A stretch of 64,000 nucleotides of DNA from Aureibacillus halotolerans (lineage in GTDB: Bacteria; Bacillota; Bacilli; Bacillales; DSM-28697). Position numbers and translations under genes: made by a program. Positions 1 to 9,686 of the stretch are shown piece by piece (the first letter of the stretch is position 1; each line of letters opens with the position of its first letter). Location of the stretch: assembly GCF_004363045.1 (NCBI RefSeq), contig NZ_SNYJ01000006.1, positions 112,978 through 176,977 of the forward strand, given 5' to 3'. The notes under the pieces were generated by a model that had not been told where the DNA came from, did no database searches, and saw nothing but the letters and a program-made list of their open reading frames with translations.

Positions 1-1225
1 AGGCAGAGGACTCTGCACTGCTCCCCGCTGAATTGCTCGCTCTTACGGTAAACGTATAGCTTTCGCCGTTAGTGAGACCACCAACCGTCATCGGGCTTTC
101 CGTTCCTACTGTCGTGTGTTCTCCTGGATACGTCGTGACCTCGTAGCTTGTGATCGGTTGGTTACCATCAAATAAAGGCGGATCGAACGTAACCGTCGCT
201 TGGCCGTTTCCTGGCTCTGCTGTAACATTGCGCGGCGATTCCGGCACTGAAACCGCTCCAGACCACCTGTTTAGAAAATTCCCATCTGAATCGAACTTTT
301 GGATCTGGTGGTTACTGGCTTCCGACACATAGACGTTGCCGTCGCTATCAATGGCAACACCATTTGGAAAATTAAATTGACCATTACCGTCCCCTGACTG
401 CCCCCATTCAGCTAAAAAGTTCCCTTCTAAATCAAACTTTTGAATACGATGGTTCTGAGCATCTGGTACATAGATATAACTGTTCACATTCTCTATCGCA
501 ATACTAAAAGGATATTGAAACTGACTGTCTCCATCCCCTTGGCTTCCCCATTGGCTAACGTACGAACCATCAGCACTAAATTTTTGAACACGGTGATTTT
601 CACTTTCAGTCGTATAGACATTCCCGTCATCGTCGACGGCAACACCGTACGGTCTATTAAACTCCCCATCTCCATCTCCATAGCTTCCCCATTGACCTAG
701 AAAATTCCCATCCGAATCAAAGCTTTGGATGCGATGGTTATCACGATCCGTCACATAGACGATACCATTGTGTGATACTGTAATCCCTGATGGGTTTCTG
801 AACTCTCCTTCCTCGTTGCCAGGTGATCCCCACTCGGCAAGGTACGACCCACTTGTATCAAATTTTTGAATGCGATGATTATCGCGGTCCACGACATAAA
901 CATGTCCATCCGAGTCAAACGCAATTCCACTAGGATAGGAAAACTGTCCATCACCGCTTCCTAAGCCGCCCCACTCCGTCACGTATTTCCCGTCAGGTGC
1001 TAGAACAATGATTCGATTGCTGCCACTATCAGCGACATGGACGTGTCCTTGATCATTAATGGCTACTGCAACTGGCCTGTCAAAAGAAGCAGTATTTTGA
1101 GCATTGAACGGACTGGCTTCACTTTCTTCCTTTGCCCAAGCCATGGAAAATGTCATGAGGCTTAAAGCGATGACAGTCGCTGAAATGAGCAATACATTGT
1201 TGAGAAATTTCCAATTTTGACGCAT
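1..1225 (-). CDS. Exported NHL-repeat protein with fibronectin III domain (3' end outside window)
   Basis: An open frame runs from ATG at 1225 off the left edge of the window (about 408 codons seen, no stop). The first ~31 residues are a signal peptide (basic start, hydrophobic stretch ending SMAWA). Residues ~46–325 hold six NHL repeats of ~47 residues, each with a D-x-D-G-N-x-Y-V core, an NHRIQKF motif and a W-G-x-x-G-D-G-x-F link; this should form a six-bladed propeller. From ~327 a fibronectin type III domain begins (motif SYTFTVRASNSAG). RBS GAGAAGGGAC lies 8 bp upstream of the start. It heads the same strand as two SLH-anchored proteins, so I infer that the missing C terminus may also carry an anchor. 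NHL propellers bind proteins, sugars or nucleic acid; the ligand here is unknown. Confidence 0.85.
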   Translation of the reverse strand, partial: MRQNWKFLNNVLLISATVIALSLMTFSMAWAKEESEASPFNAQNTASFDRPVAVAINDQGHVHVADSGSNRIIVLAPDGKYVTEWGGLGSGDGQFSYPSGIAFDSDGHVYVVDRDNHRIQKFDTSGSYLAEWGSPGNEEGEFRNPSGITVSHNGIVYVTDRDNHRIQSFDSDGNFLGQWGSYGDGDGEFNRPYGVAVDDDGNVYTTESENHRVQKFSADGSYVSQWGSQGDGDSQFQYPFSIAIENVNSYIYVPDAQNHRIQKFDLEGNFLAEWGQSGDGNGQFNFPNGVAIDSDGNVYVSEASNHQIQKFDSDGNFLNRWSGAVSVPESPRNVTAEPGNGQATVTFDPPLFDGNQPITSYEVTTYPGEHTTVGTESPMTVGGLTNGESYTFTVRASNSAGSSAESSA

Positions 1226-1376
1226 GTTAAAATGTCCCTTCTCCCACTTTTTTCTCTGTAGACTGTGAACCAGTCGTTTTGCGGTTGTATAATTCTTCTG
1301 CTCATAAGACTTTGTCTCCAAGTGGAGTAGTTGATTCTATTTCATTTAGCGTTAAATAGACGCTGTTACTGCTTTT

Positions 1377-4300
1377 CTATCTTTCGTTAAACTCCAGTTC
1401 CAACGCTCTTTGCAGCATAACGGTCGCTTCTGCACGGGATGTTATACCGTTTGGTACGAAACGGTTCCCACTTCGTCCATCGATAACGCCAAGATTGCGA
1501 ATTCCTTCGACTTCATCGGATGCCCATTCTGGAATTTCATTATTGTCTGTGAAAGGATTTAATAATTTGGTATCAGCCTGTAATTTTAGCGCACGGGCAA
1601 TCATGACTGCGATCTCCGCTCTAGTTAGAGGTGCGTTCGGACGGAAGCTGTTATCTTCATACCCGTAAACAATTCCATTCTGCACCGCTCGCGAGACGGC
1701 TTCTTTAGCCCATGGTTCAATTTGATTCTGGTCCGCAAAAAGGCGTTCATGTGCGGTTGCTTCTCTCTTCATGTTGCCTGATTTCATCAACATAACAGTA
1801 AATTCGGCTCGCGTAATCGACTCATTCGGCCTAAACGAACCATCTAGGTAGCCATTGATCATTCCACTAAATGCCGCTTGATGAATGGCGTTTTCTGCCC
1901 AATGTCCGGAAATATCGGTAAACCCAGCTACAGGATTGGCTGGACCTCGCGAAGGCTCATCCAGTTCAGGAGCATTGACATCTGACTCCTGTTGTTTAGA
2001 CATATCTCGGGTAATCGTCACTTTGTAATTTTTCTTCCTATCGTTCTCTGCCTGCACAGTCAAAGTGATTCTATTTATGCCTTCATCCAAATCGATTATG
2101 AACTGATCATCCTCCTCTTCATCACCTAGGTAGACTTTTGCGGAAGGATCAGCTGTTTTTACTGCAATTTCAATTTTTCCAACGTTTGTTCGAGCAGTAT
2201 ATTCTGTCGTACCAGATGCAAATGACGGGCTGAGCTCGAGCTCTTGACCGTCTGCCAATAGTTGCAGCTCTGCCAGGTTTGCGTTGCTAGATAAAGATGA
2301 GTCTTCATCACTACTACTGGCTGAGCGTGCTGAGAATGTGACAATTGCATTGCCTTTCACTTCTGAATAGTTAAACTGATCGGTTGGCGTGAAAACCCAG
2401 TCTTGATTCGATCTATTTTGAGTTGGAACAAACGTAGGCTCTACCCAAGCTAACGAACCAGGCACCAACTCACCTGTCGTCGTATGCTGAAATTCGCCCG
2501 TCAGCGTTGCCTGCCTTAGTGGCTCTCTTCTTTGAAGTCGATCTGCCTTCACTTCATGAATAGGAACAGGAACTGCTTGCTTCACTTCAATTACATACCC
2601 TTGCTCAATTATGTTCCCAGAACCAAGGTCGGTTGCTTTCACTTCAAATTCATATCGACCAGCTTTCTCAGCCATCCCTTCAATGGTCCTCTCGTTCAGG
2701 GTGAATCCATCTGGCAAACTACCTCTGGACAGTTCATAAGTGTAATTGCCCGTTCCGTCTGTTGCAGCAGGGATGGATGCGTTGTAGGGCTCGTTATAAA
2801 TGCCAGTCACCATTTCAGCCTCAGGCAAGTACAAAGAACTAGAAGTCCAAGCGGCATAAAAATCCGTGTTTTGCTCTACAACGAATGGGAACTGGGCTTT
2901 TGTAGTATACATTTCATCGATATACCAGCCTGAAAACGTGTACCCATTACGGAGAGGCGAAGGCGAAGGTGCATCAATAGACGCTCCGTCCTCGGCGTCC
3001 GTTACCGCGGCAGTGTCATCCATCGTTCCTCCTGCCAAATGCCAGTTCACCTGATGTCGATCCGACCATTCAATAACCCCTTGGTTTGACTGTTGAGAAG
3101 CTACTTGAATCGTCTCGGGAATCATAGATAGCGCACGATAACCGTCTGATCCAGTGAACTCAAAATCTTCCAGTGTATAGTTGTCTTCTGGGACATACAA
3201 ATACAACATTCCATTGGCATCGGTGCGAACGATGTTCTTTTTTACACTTATATCTGTCTCTGCAACGGGTGATGATTCTCCATTAATGGTCTCGATAAAT
3301 TCTAAAGTAAGCAGCGAGGGGCCTTCGCCTTCTGGAAACAATCCACTAAATCGCTCGCCGTTATACCCTGGGGTACTAAAGACAATCCCCCCTTGCAATT
3401 GAATGTCTGCAGATTGAGTAGAATAGTTGCCTTCAATATAGATAGCCCCCCCTCCAATTCCAGCAGCAATTGCTTGCCCACCTTCAGCCGAAACTTGACC
3501 ACCCGTAATGGTGATGTCACCACCTGAACTGTTATAACCTCCACCAATCCCTGCACCACTTAGCTGACCATTGTATTCTAGGTATCCGCCGATTGCTGTG
3601 ATTCTACCTCCATGAATATTAATCGTATCGCTTTCTGCACCTCCGCCACCACCGATGCCAGCACCACCATTAGACCCTATTGCATGAATCACTCCTTCAT
3701 TAATGGTGATCATCGCATTATCTCCAAGGGCACCGCCACCAATCCCAGCGCCGCCGCTCGCTCCCTCGGCACGAATGAAGCCACCATGAAGCGTAATTTC
3801 GCTGGTAGACCCCAAACGTCCACTGCCAATCCCAGCCCCTCCTGAAAAGACCCCGCTATCACCGCCACCAAGCGCTGTAATTGTTCCCTCTTCAATTTCA
3901 ATCGTTCCTGTATTTCCGTATGGAGAGCCGCCGATGCCAGCTGCACCAATGCCACCTTGTGCGACCAACGAGCCTTCTCCGGAGATGACCAATTTGGCAT
4001 CCCCTTCTACAGCAACACCAGCTGTACTTGCATCCGCGATCAGGATATTCTCCTCGACAAGGATTAACCTCACTTCACCGGAGCCAAGCAACTGGATCGG
4101 ACTATGTGATGTAAGCTGCAAACCCTCAATGGTCAATTGAAGGGATGTTGAATTGTTCGTGACAATTACTGCATTCACTGTGTCCGAATTGTTTTGTTGC
4201 AAAGAGACTTCTGTAACCCCATCAGCAATTTCGATTTCCATCGGGGTCCTTTCTGTGTCTATTATTTCATACATACCATCGGTCACAATTTCATAGTCCC

Positions 4301-4421
4301 CACTGATCGGAGTAACCGCATCTTGGGCCATTAATGCTGCTTCGGGAGATACGATCGTTGTCAAAAAAAGAAGACTTGCCAAGAACCACAATTGCCTTCT
4401 ACCCCATCTTTGTTTCATCAC
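1377..4421 (-). CDS. SLH-anchored multidomain surface protein with GAGIGG beta-repeats
   Basis: 1014 residues. Order: signal peptide (~1–32); a domain of turn-rich repeats (~130–345) with recurring GAGIGGG, then I-x-I-x-G-G-x-I-x-A motifs, probably a right-handed beta-helix; a Listeria–Bacteroides (InlB-B type) repeat at ~457–525 ending FYAAW; a putative Ig (He_PIG type) domain ~530–615 with GTGNYTYELSRGSLPDGFTL; a cadherin-like beta-sandwich ~712–805 (NANLAELQLLADG); and three SLH domains ~833–1011 (TRAEF, TRAEI, SRAEA motifs). SLH triplets bind pyruvylated secondary cell wall polymer, so this is a wall-bound exported protein. The start is GTG 4421 or ATG 4418; the RBS is weak (GAAAGAG). The ligand of the beta-helix part is unknown. 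It shares the InlB-B, cadherin-like and SLH modules with the RCC1 protein at 5438–8533, so the two are modular paralogues. Confidence 0.85.
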   Translation of the reverse strand: MMKQRWGRRQLWFLASLLFLTTIVSPEAALMAQDAVTPISGDYEIVTDGMYEIIDTERTPMEIEIADGVTEVSLQQNNSDTVNAVIVTNNSTSLQLTIEGLQLTSHSPIQLLGSGEVRLILVEENILIADASTAGVAVEGDAKLVISGEGSLVAQGGIGAAGIGGSPYGNTGTIEIEEGTITALGGGDSGVFSGGAGIGSGRLGSTSEITLHGGFIRAEGASGGAGIGGGALGDNAMITINEGVIHAIGSNGGAGIGGGGGAESDTINIHGGRITAIGGYLEYNGQLSGAGIGGGYNSSGGDITITGGQVSAEGGQAIAAGIGGGAIYIEGNYSTQSADIQLQGGIVFSTPGYNGERFSGLFPEGEGPSLLTLEFIETINGESSPVAETDISVKKNIVRTDANGMLYLYVPEDNYTLEDFEFTGSDGYRALSMIPETIQVASQQSNQGVIEWSDRHQVNWHLAGGTMDDTAAVTDAEDGASIDAPSPSPLRNGYTFSGWYIDEMYTTKAQFPFVVEQNTDFYAAWTSSSLYLPEAEMVTGIYNEPYNASIPAATDGTGNYTYELSRGSLPDGFTLNERTIEGMAEKAGRYEFEVKATDLGSGNIIEQGYVIEVKQAVPVPIHEVKADRLQRREPLRQATLTGEFQHTTTGELVPGSLAWVEPTFVPTQNRSNQDWVFTPTDQFNYSEVKGNAIVTFSARSASSSDEDSSLSSNANLAELQLLADGQELELSPSFASGTTEYTARTNVGKIEIAVKTADPSAKVYLGDEEEDDQFIIDLDEGINRITLTVQAENDRKKNYKVTITRDMSKQQESDVNAPELDEPSRGPANPVAGFTDISGHWAENAIHQAAFSGMINGYLDGSFRPNESITRAEFTVMLMKSGNMKREATAHERLFADQNQIEPWAKEAVSRAVQNGIVYGYEDNSFRPNAPLTRAEIAVMIARALKLQADTKLLNPFTDNNEIPEWASDEVEGIRNLGVIDGRSGNRFVPNGITSRAEATVMLQRALELEFNER

Positions 4422-5062
4422 TCTTTCACATCACTTCCAAATAAATTTTAGAACAAAAGTAAGTCATATAAACTCTTACTATAGTCATTAACACTTCCTA
4501 AGATTAGGATGGGATAGATGACTTCACATTTAAAACATTGCAAGAAAAACAGTTACTTCTATGTTAATACTATCTGATTCTCACGTTCTGAAGATTAACG
4601 TTCGTTTAACACACCGTCAATTTTTGCTTAATAAATAAAAAGGCACTGCCAAGGTGAGGGAGACAGCTCCTTTGCTTTGGTGAAGATTACATGAATCGAA
4701 CTCTGTTGTTTTGACAAAAAAACGCGCCACCTCGACTGCGAGATAGCGCGCTGGTACACAAATGTATGGTGGAAGCTAAAGACAAGCTTTACCCTTTCAT
4801 GATTGTCGTTACGTTCATGATGACGATTTGATGTGCTTTCTGCGTATAAGCTTTCCTAAACAAACCCATATTTGAAACATCATTATGATTGACTGCCAAT
4901 CCAGAATAGACCGATCGTTAACGCTTGATGAACGCCCCTGCCGAAAATTCATGTGAACAAATGCTAAGATTTCTTTATCATTTCTGCGCCGTCAAAGGTA
5001 AGACTTGTAAGCATCCACCAGTCCAAGCGCTTCCACACCGTTGGATGCTTCTGCGATCCGTA
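4422..5062. other. Gene-free stretch between surface-protein genes
   Basis: No credible reading frame. It carries the promoter side of the SLH gene at 1377–4421, and at 4715–4775 a copy of the tRNA-Ala 3' end and terminator. The left part (4440–4640) is AT-rich. Nothing else is recognised. Confidence 0.6.
4715..4775 (-). repeat. Truncated copy of tRNA-Ala 3' end plus terminator (att-like)
   Basis: On the minus strand this reads a CCA-like end (TTCCACCA), then TACAT, a 12-bp stem (4723–4734 with 4739–4750, loop ACTG on the plus strand) and a T run. The stem-loop is identical, and the flanks nearly so, to 9635–9695, which is the end and terminator of the intact tRNA-Ala gene. No T-arm or anticodon arm can be drawn further upstream, so the tRNA body is missing. 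The copies lie in direct orientation about 4.9 kb apart. This is either an attachment-site scar or the remnant of a duplicated tRNA gene. Confidence 0.7.
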
Positions 5063-5430
5063 CTAAACAAACATCGCATTTTCCTGTACCGGTTCCGATA
5101 ATTTATTATCTACGATACCTATGACTGCCATAGCATTCGTGATCATCATGGCATGTTCACGGGTACTGGATTCCGCCTGGCGAAAGGACCTGTTATCTAA
5201 CCCTTGGATCAACCCATTAACAAGAGCAGCCTTAATGCTCTCGCTATACCAGGATGGTTCCTTAACACCCTTAAATGATCTTGTTTCGTTTGGTGCTTGC
5301 AACCTAAAGCACGAACGAGAATCGTGATAAATTCCGCACGAGTCATGTTTAGGTTTGGTTCAAATTGGTTCTTTTCGGTCCCACGAATAATCCCACGGAT
5401 GGTGACTCGCATGCTCATACGACGATCCAA
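5063..5430 (-). pseudogene. Remnant of an SLH-domain protein, frameshifted
   Basis: Two overlapping minus-strand frames together encode the end of an SLH triplet. The upstream frame (5430 to ~5295) contains GIIRGTEKNQFEPNLNMTRAEF followed by ILVRALG. The downstream frame (~5302 to 5063) contains GLIQGLDNRSFRQ and a degraded TREHAMMITNAMAV. The join is at about 5295–5302 and needs a −1/+1 shift. There is no signal peptide, start site or upstream domain, so this is a decayed C terminus, possibly left by recombination between the neighbouring SLH genes. It ends 8 bp from the stop codon of the intact RCC1–SLH gene. Confidence 0.8.
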
Positions 5431-5437
5431 CTATGAC

Positions 5438-8400
5438 TTATCGGAGCGATAACAAACGTGTGACGATCACCGCGGCTTCCGCTCTCGTCACATGGCGATC
5501 GGGACCGAAGCTGCCATCTGGATAACCGAGCATCACACCACTGGAAGCAGCGGCCCCAACCGCTTCTCTTGACCAGGCTGCAAAAGCAGCCTCATCCTTA
5601 AAACGGGTAAAGTCGTTACTTCCTTCCAACCCCAGAGTGCGCATCAAGATGACCGCCATCTCTTGACGGGTTATCTCTTGGTCTGGAGCGAAGGTATGAT
5701 CGCTCATTCCAGTGACAATGCCGGAAAGCTGTACTATGGCAATCGGGTCTCGCGCCCAATGGGTTTTCGTATCTTCAAATATGACATCGTCGCCCGCAGC
5801 TTGCAATCCAAGCGCCTGAACAACTAACTGTGCAAATTCCGCTCTTGTTATCCTTTGGTTTGGTTTAAAGCTGCCATCCGGATACCCTAAGACAACGCCA
5901 GACGCTGTCAGACGGTCAATCTCCAGTTTGGCCCAATGCGCTACTGGAACGTCGACAAAATCAATCGGCTTTGATTCGAGGTCCTCTGGCTCGTGAGGAT
6001 CAGCCAGATCAGTAGGCACTCGCTTCGCTACAGACACGGTATAGGTAACCTCGAATCCTTGATATGCAACTGTCAACGTCTGATGGGCATCCACTTGACT
6101 GCTGTCGAAACCGCTGACCATATCTGCCGTTACTGATACGGAAGTCTTACTGCCATCAGCCCGGCGCACCTCAAGCTTCATCCCTGCAACATTTAACGCA
6201 TCACCAACGCGGTATTCTACCTGGTATGAGGAGTCAGGACGAATTGCAATTTCTCTAATGACAGGCCCTTCAAATTTATCAGGCTCCGTGGGCTCCTCTG
6301 GCTCTTTGGATTCCTCTTGCTCTGTCGGTTCCTCTGGCTCTGTCGGTTCCTCCGGCTCTGTCGGTTCCTCCGGCTCTGTCGGTTCCTCCGGTTCTGTCGG
6401 TTCCTCCGGCTCTGTCGGTTCCTCCGGCTCTGTCGGTTCCTCCGGTTCTGTCGGTTCCTCTGGCTGCTCTGCTTCTTTTACGATGGTAATCATATATAAC
6501 CGTGTCTCTCCATTTTTTGCAGTCACAATGAGGCGGACAGTCTGGCTAGCTGAAGGTAACAGTAGTGCATCGCTCATCTCTCCACTAGTTATATCGACCG
6601 GTCCCCAGATCAACTCTTCTTGCTCGTCTAACAGCTCGACGCTAGCCTTGGCTGACGCGTCTGCAGTTACCGTTGTTATCGTAACGGATTCGATAGTATT
6701 CTCTACTTCCACGGTATACGACAACTGCTCTTCGGCAAAAGCCGGACTCAGCTCCAGCTCTTCCTCGGCAGCGTATACTCGAAGCTCACTCAGGCTATTG
6801 ACATTGCTGGAGTCAGGCAACCAGTTCGCATACAAGGTCACGGAAGAAGTGATGCTCAGAAGATTTCCCGGCGTATAAGACGTCCCGGACCCGTCCGCAG
6901 CGGTATTCCAGCCAACGAACGAATGTCCCAGCAGGACAAGCTCATTGGCATTGTCAAGCACGAGCGCCTCGTCCCCTGTTTCGTAAATTTGTTCATCCTC
7001 AGGTGGTGTCCCTCCAGTATGGCCATTGCCGTCATACGTGACGGTGTACTTTTCTGGTTCAGACAACATCGCCTGCTGCATCGTGTAAGCTCGTTTATTT
7101 CCTCGGGCATCTCGAACAATAATATTGAAATAATACGATTCGCCTGCTGTCAAATCGCCAATCACCATTGTGTCGATATCCGAAGTGTACGTATGTAACG
7201 GAGTTCCATTTATCTCCATGGCTGCAACCGTATTTAGATTGGCCGAGTCCGACTGATACACCATGTATTCCAACTGTTCTTGCGGACTGATATTATCAGT
7301 CGCTTTGTCCCAGTGAAGCGTCAATTCACTATAGCCGGTGTATTCTGGTGTTATCTGGGCACTGAGCGGAATAGGCGCCGAGAAATCCAGTGACGCGCGA
7401 CTCTGGACTGGTTCTGCTCTTAAAGTAGCCGTACTGTCACCCAACTGACCGGAGGAATTCAACCCCCAAGCCCATACATTGGCGTCTTGTTTTATGGCGA
7501 TTGTCGAGTACCCGCCAGCTGACACATCAATCGCTTGATCTAAAACCTGGACAGGCGAATTTCTACTTGTGTACGTCCCGTCGCCAAGCTGGCTGAAATT
7601 GTTCAAGCCCCATGTCCATAAGGTTCCATCTTTTCTGATCGCCGCACTATGGAATCCACCAGCAGCCACCTTTACAACATCATTCAAAAGTGCAACTTGA
7701 GTAGGAGCAGATACGTGAGAGTTATCGACGCCAGCTCCCACCGCTCCCCAACTGTTTTCCCCCCATCCCCAAAGCGTCCCATCCGACGTAAGCGCCAGAC
7801 TATGAGTGCCGCCCGCTGCGATAGCAATTACATCACTTATCCCAGGTACAGGCTCTGGAGAGAACCTTCGTGTGGTCGTACCGTCGCCCAATTGTCCTTG
7901 GTCATTGCTTCCCCACGACCAGACCGACCCGTCTTGCTTTAAGGCTAGGCTGAAGTAGCCTCCGGCTGCCACGGCAATAACATCTTCAAGTCCCTGAACT
8001 TGAACAGCTTGCAGACTGAGATCTGTTGTCCCGTCCCCTAATTGTCCATTTTCATTATCCCCCCAGGCCCAAACTGTACCATCTTCTCTCAAAGCCAAGG
8101 CATGAAAACCCAAGCCGTCGGTAATTTCGATGATATCCTTCAAACCCTTAACTTGGACGGGGATCCGACGTTCCTCAAATGTGCCGTCCCCCAGCTGCCC
8201 ATCTTCGTTTTGCCCCCAGGCCCATACGGTGCCATCATCCTTGAGTGCCAGGCTGGAATACACCATGCTTCCGACGGATTCTACTTCCTCCAAAGCTTCT
8301 ACGCGGACTGGGATGGTGCGGCTGGCCGTTGAGTTATTGCCCAGCTGTCCATTTTGGTTGTTTCCCCACGCCCAGACCGACCCATCGCTGGCTACACTCA

Positions 8401-8533
8401 AACTATGGTAGTAGCCATGAGCAATTGCAGGTGCGGTGACATATTCAAAGTCAATAGCTTTTCCTTGATACACAGGAAAAGAATTAGCAAGCACGAAAAC
8501 ACATAATCCCATTATCCATCCTTTTTTCAACAT
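5438..8533 (-). CDS. SLH-anchored RCC1-propeller surface protein
   Basis: 1031 residues with signal peptide ~1–26. Residues ~35–375 hold seven RCC1-type repeats of ~50 residues, each with D-G-S/T-V-W-A-W-G-x-N and GQLGDG, forming a seven-bladed propeller. Then come a fibronectin-like segment (~390–490), a Listeria–Bacteroides repeat (~497–572, ending LYANW), a cadherin-like sandwich (~577–690), a Pro/Glu linker of EEPTEP units (~690–750), a bacterial Ig-like domain (~759–839) and three SLH domains (~857–1031; TRAEF, TRQEM, TRAEA). RBS GGAGG lies 5 bp before ATG. The protein is exported and held on secondary wall polymer by the SLH triplet. RCC1 propellers in bacterial surface proteins are usually binding modules; the partner is unknown. 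Confidence 0.88.
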   Translation of the reverse strand: MLKKGWIMGLCVFVLANSFPVYQGKAIDFEYVTAPAIAHGYYHSLSVASDGSVWAWGNNQNGQLGNNSTASRTIPVRVEALEEVESVGSMVYSSLALKDDGTVWAWGQNEDGQLGDGTFEERRIPVQVKGLKDIIEITDGLGFHALALREDGTVWAWGDNENGQLGDGTTDLSLQAVQVQGLEDVIAVAAGGYFSLALKQDGSVWSWGSNDQGQLGDGTTTRRFSPEPVPGISDVIAIAAGGTHSLALTSDGTLWGWGENSWGAVGAGVDNSHVSAPTQVALLNDVVKVAAGGFHSAAIRKDGTLWTWGLNNFSQLGDGTYTSRNSPVQVLDQAIDVSAGGYSTIAIKQDANVWAWGLNSSGQLGDSTATLRAEPVQSRASLDFSAPIPLSAQITPEYTGYSELTLHWDKATDNISPQEQLEYMVYQSDSANLNTVAAMEINGTPLHTYTSDIDTMVIGDLTAGESYYFNIIVRDARGNKRAYTMQQAMLSEPEKYTVTYDGNGHTGGTPPEDEQIYETGDEALVLDNANELVLLGHSFVGWNTAADGSGTSYTPGNLLSITSSVTLYANWLPDSSNVNSLSELRVYAAEEELELSPAFAEEQLSYTVEVENTIESVTITTVTADASAKASVELLDEQEELIWGPVDITSGEMSDALLLPSASQTVRLIVTAKNGETRLYMITIVKEAEQPEEPTEPEEPTEPEEPTEPEEPTEPEEPTEPEEPTEPEEPTEPEEPTEQEESKEPEEPTEPDKFEGPVIREIAIRPDSSYQVEYRVGDALNVAGMKLEVRRADGSKTSVSVTADMVSGFDSSQVDAHQTLTVAYQGFEVTYTVSVAKRVPTDLADPHEPEDLESKPIDFVDVPVAHWAKLEIDRLTASGVVLGYPDGSFKPNQRITRAEFAQLVVQALGLQAAGDDVIFEDTKTHWARDPIAIVQLSGIVTGMSDHTFAPDQEITRQEMAVILMRTLGLEGSNDFTRFKDEAAFAAWSREAVGAAASSGVMLGYPDGSFGPDRHVTRAEAAVIVTRLLSLR
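6327..6466 (-). repeat. 18-bp minisatellite encoding the EEPTEP linker
   Basis: Seven full and one partial 18-bp unit (plus-strand consensus GGTTCCTCCGGCTCTGTC) lie in tandem, differing only by C/T at two positions. They encode repeated EEPTEP in the RCC1–SLH protein, a stiff, acidic wall-spanning spacer. Units are multiples of three, so slippage changes linker length without breaking the frame. Confidence 0.9.
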
Positions 8534-9630
8534 TTTTCCTCCATTCTAGATAAGTAATTCCTCAATTAACACAAGTGCAGAATTTCGCCTTGTAGTTCGA
8601 TTCATGGCTCAACCTTGCCAATAATTTAATGCACCTCAGGAATGACAATAATTCAGTAATGACATTAAGACAAAAAATTCCGCAAGAAAAAGAGCTTTTG
8701 GAGTAAGGATTGAATACAATTGTTATAAAGCAACAGCAATTGACGAAATAATTGTTTCGACATGCCCTTCTGCAAACGATATGTATGGTCCATAAACGAT
8801 GTGGACTGTCACCCACGATCCCAGACTTCGCGAACAAAGGTGGAGCTGGCGTATCCAAACTTCTTTCCCCTAGTATCAGCTCTATTTCGCAGGTAGTAAG
8901 CAAATTAATTGTGCTTCTCCATTACGTGGAGAGTTGCTGGCCTTTGTATGGTTAAATTCAGTTTGGCTGTATTTTACACTTCTTGAAGTTTGACCATGCT
9001 GTTCCGTTCCGAAGTGGCATCAGTAAATAAATTTATAATTAAAATTATTTAAATAATTTAATTTGTCTTAGTGTTCGAACCTATTAATTCGTATTCCATT
9101 GGCTACATATTAAATACTTTCATTACCAGATATAGCGAAAGCTGACAGGGAGTCTAATTTATTCGGGATGAATACTAAAAACGATGACAAGTATCATTAA
9201 GAGTCATCCTGCACACTATGCGATAACTCTTCTTCAACTATCTTTCGTTTCTTTCAATTTTATATTTCACTAAAACTATACCATCGCTCGTTTAATATTT
9301 GTTCAATCTTTAATCAATCTTCAATTAATTCTGCGCAACTCTTATTACAGGTAATTAAATTCCAATAATCAAGTTTTGTACCGTAAAGAAAATATCACGA
9401 ATAACACGCGGTTCTGACCCAGTACAGACCGGTGAACAAAGATCTGTATTTCTTAGATATCATTATTTCCGAAATAAACTCAAGTTGATTTTGTTTTCAT
9501 CTCTAACGACTATCAGCCAGTCCATACCATGTAAAAAATTTTGGTCATTTCGATATCTAATGACATCAACCTCATCCAAGCAAAACACATGCATGCATTG
9601 TCACCTACTTTATTAAAAATATTCTCCCAA
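8534..9630. other. 1.1 kb without recognisable genes
   Basis: AT-rich, especially 9030–9100 and 9240–9350. Open frames present are short, without RBS, and show no recognisable composition. I see no transposase, integrase or RNA motif here. It lies inside the segment bracketed by the tRNA-Ala repeats. Confidence 0.6.
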
Positions 9631-9671
9631 AAAACGCAAAAAACGCGCCACCTCGACTGCGAGATAGCGCG
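9631..9671 (-). terminator. Rho-independent terminator of tRNA-Ala
   Basis: A 12-bp stem (9644–9655 with 9660–9671, including G·U pairs) and a 4-nt loop are followed on the minus strand by a T-rich tract. It starts 16 nt after the tRNA CCA end. Confidence 0.85.
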
Positions 9672-9686
9672 TTGGTATCATATGTA

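Noticed and set aside
6327-6466. Short direct repeats resembling a CRISPR array
   Set aside because: 18-bp units are contiguous without spacers, in frame within a surface protein, and no cas genes are near.
6258-6878. 206-codon plus-strand frame with Ser/Gly/Val repeats
   Set aside because: Antisense shadow of the EEPTEP minisatellite and its flanks; no RBS and low-complexity product.
8562-8903. 113-codon minus-strand frame
   Set aside because: No RBS, Cys/Phe-rich composition typical of non-coding AT-rich DNA, no recognised domain.
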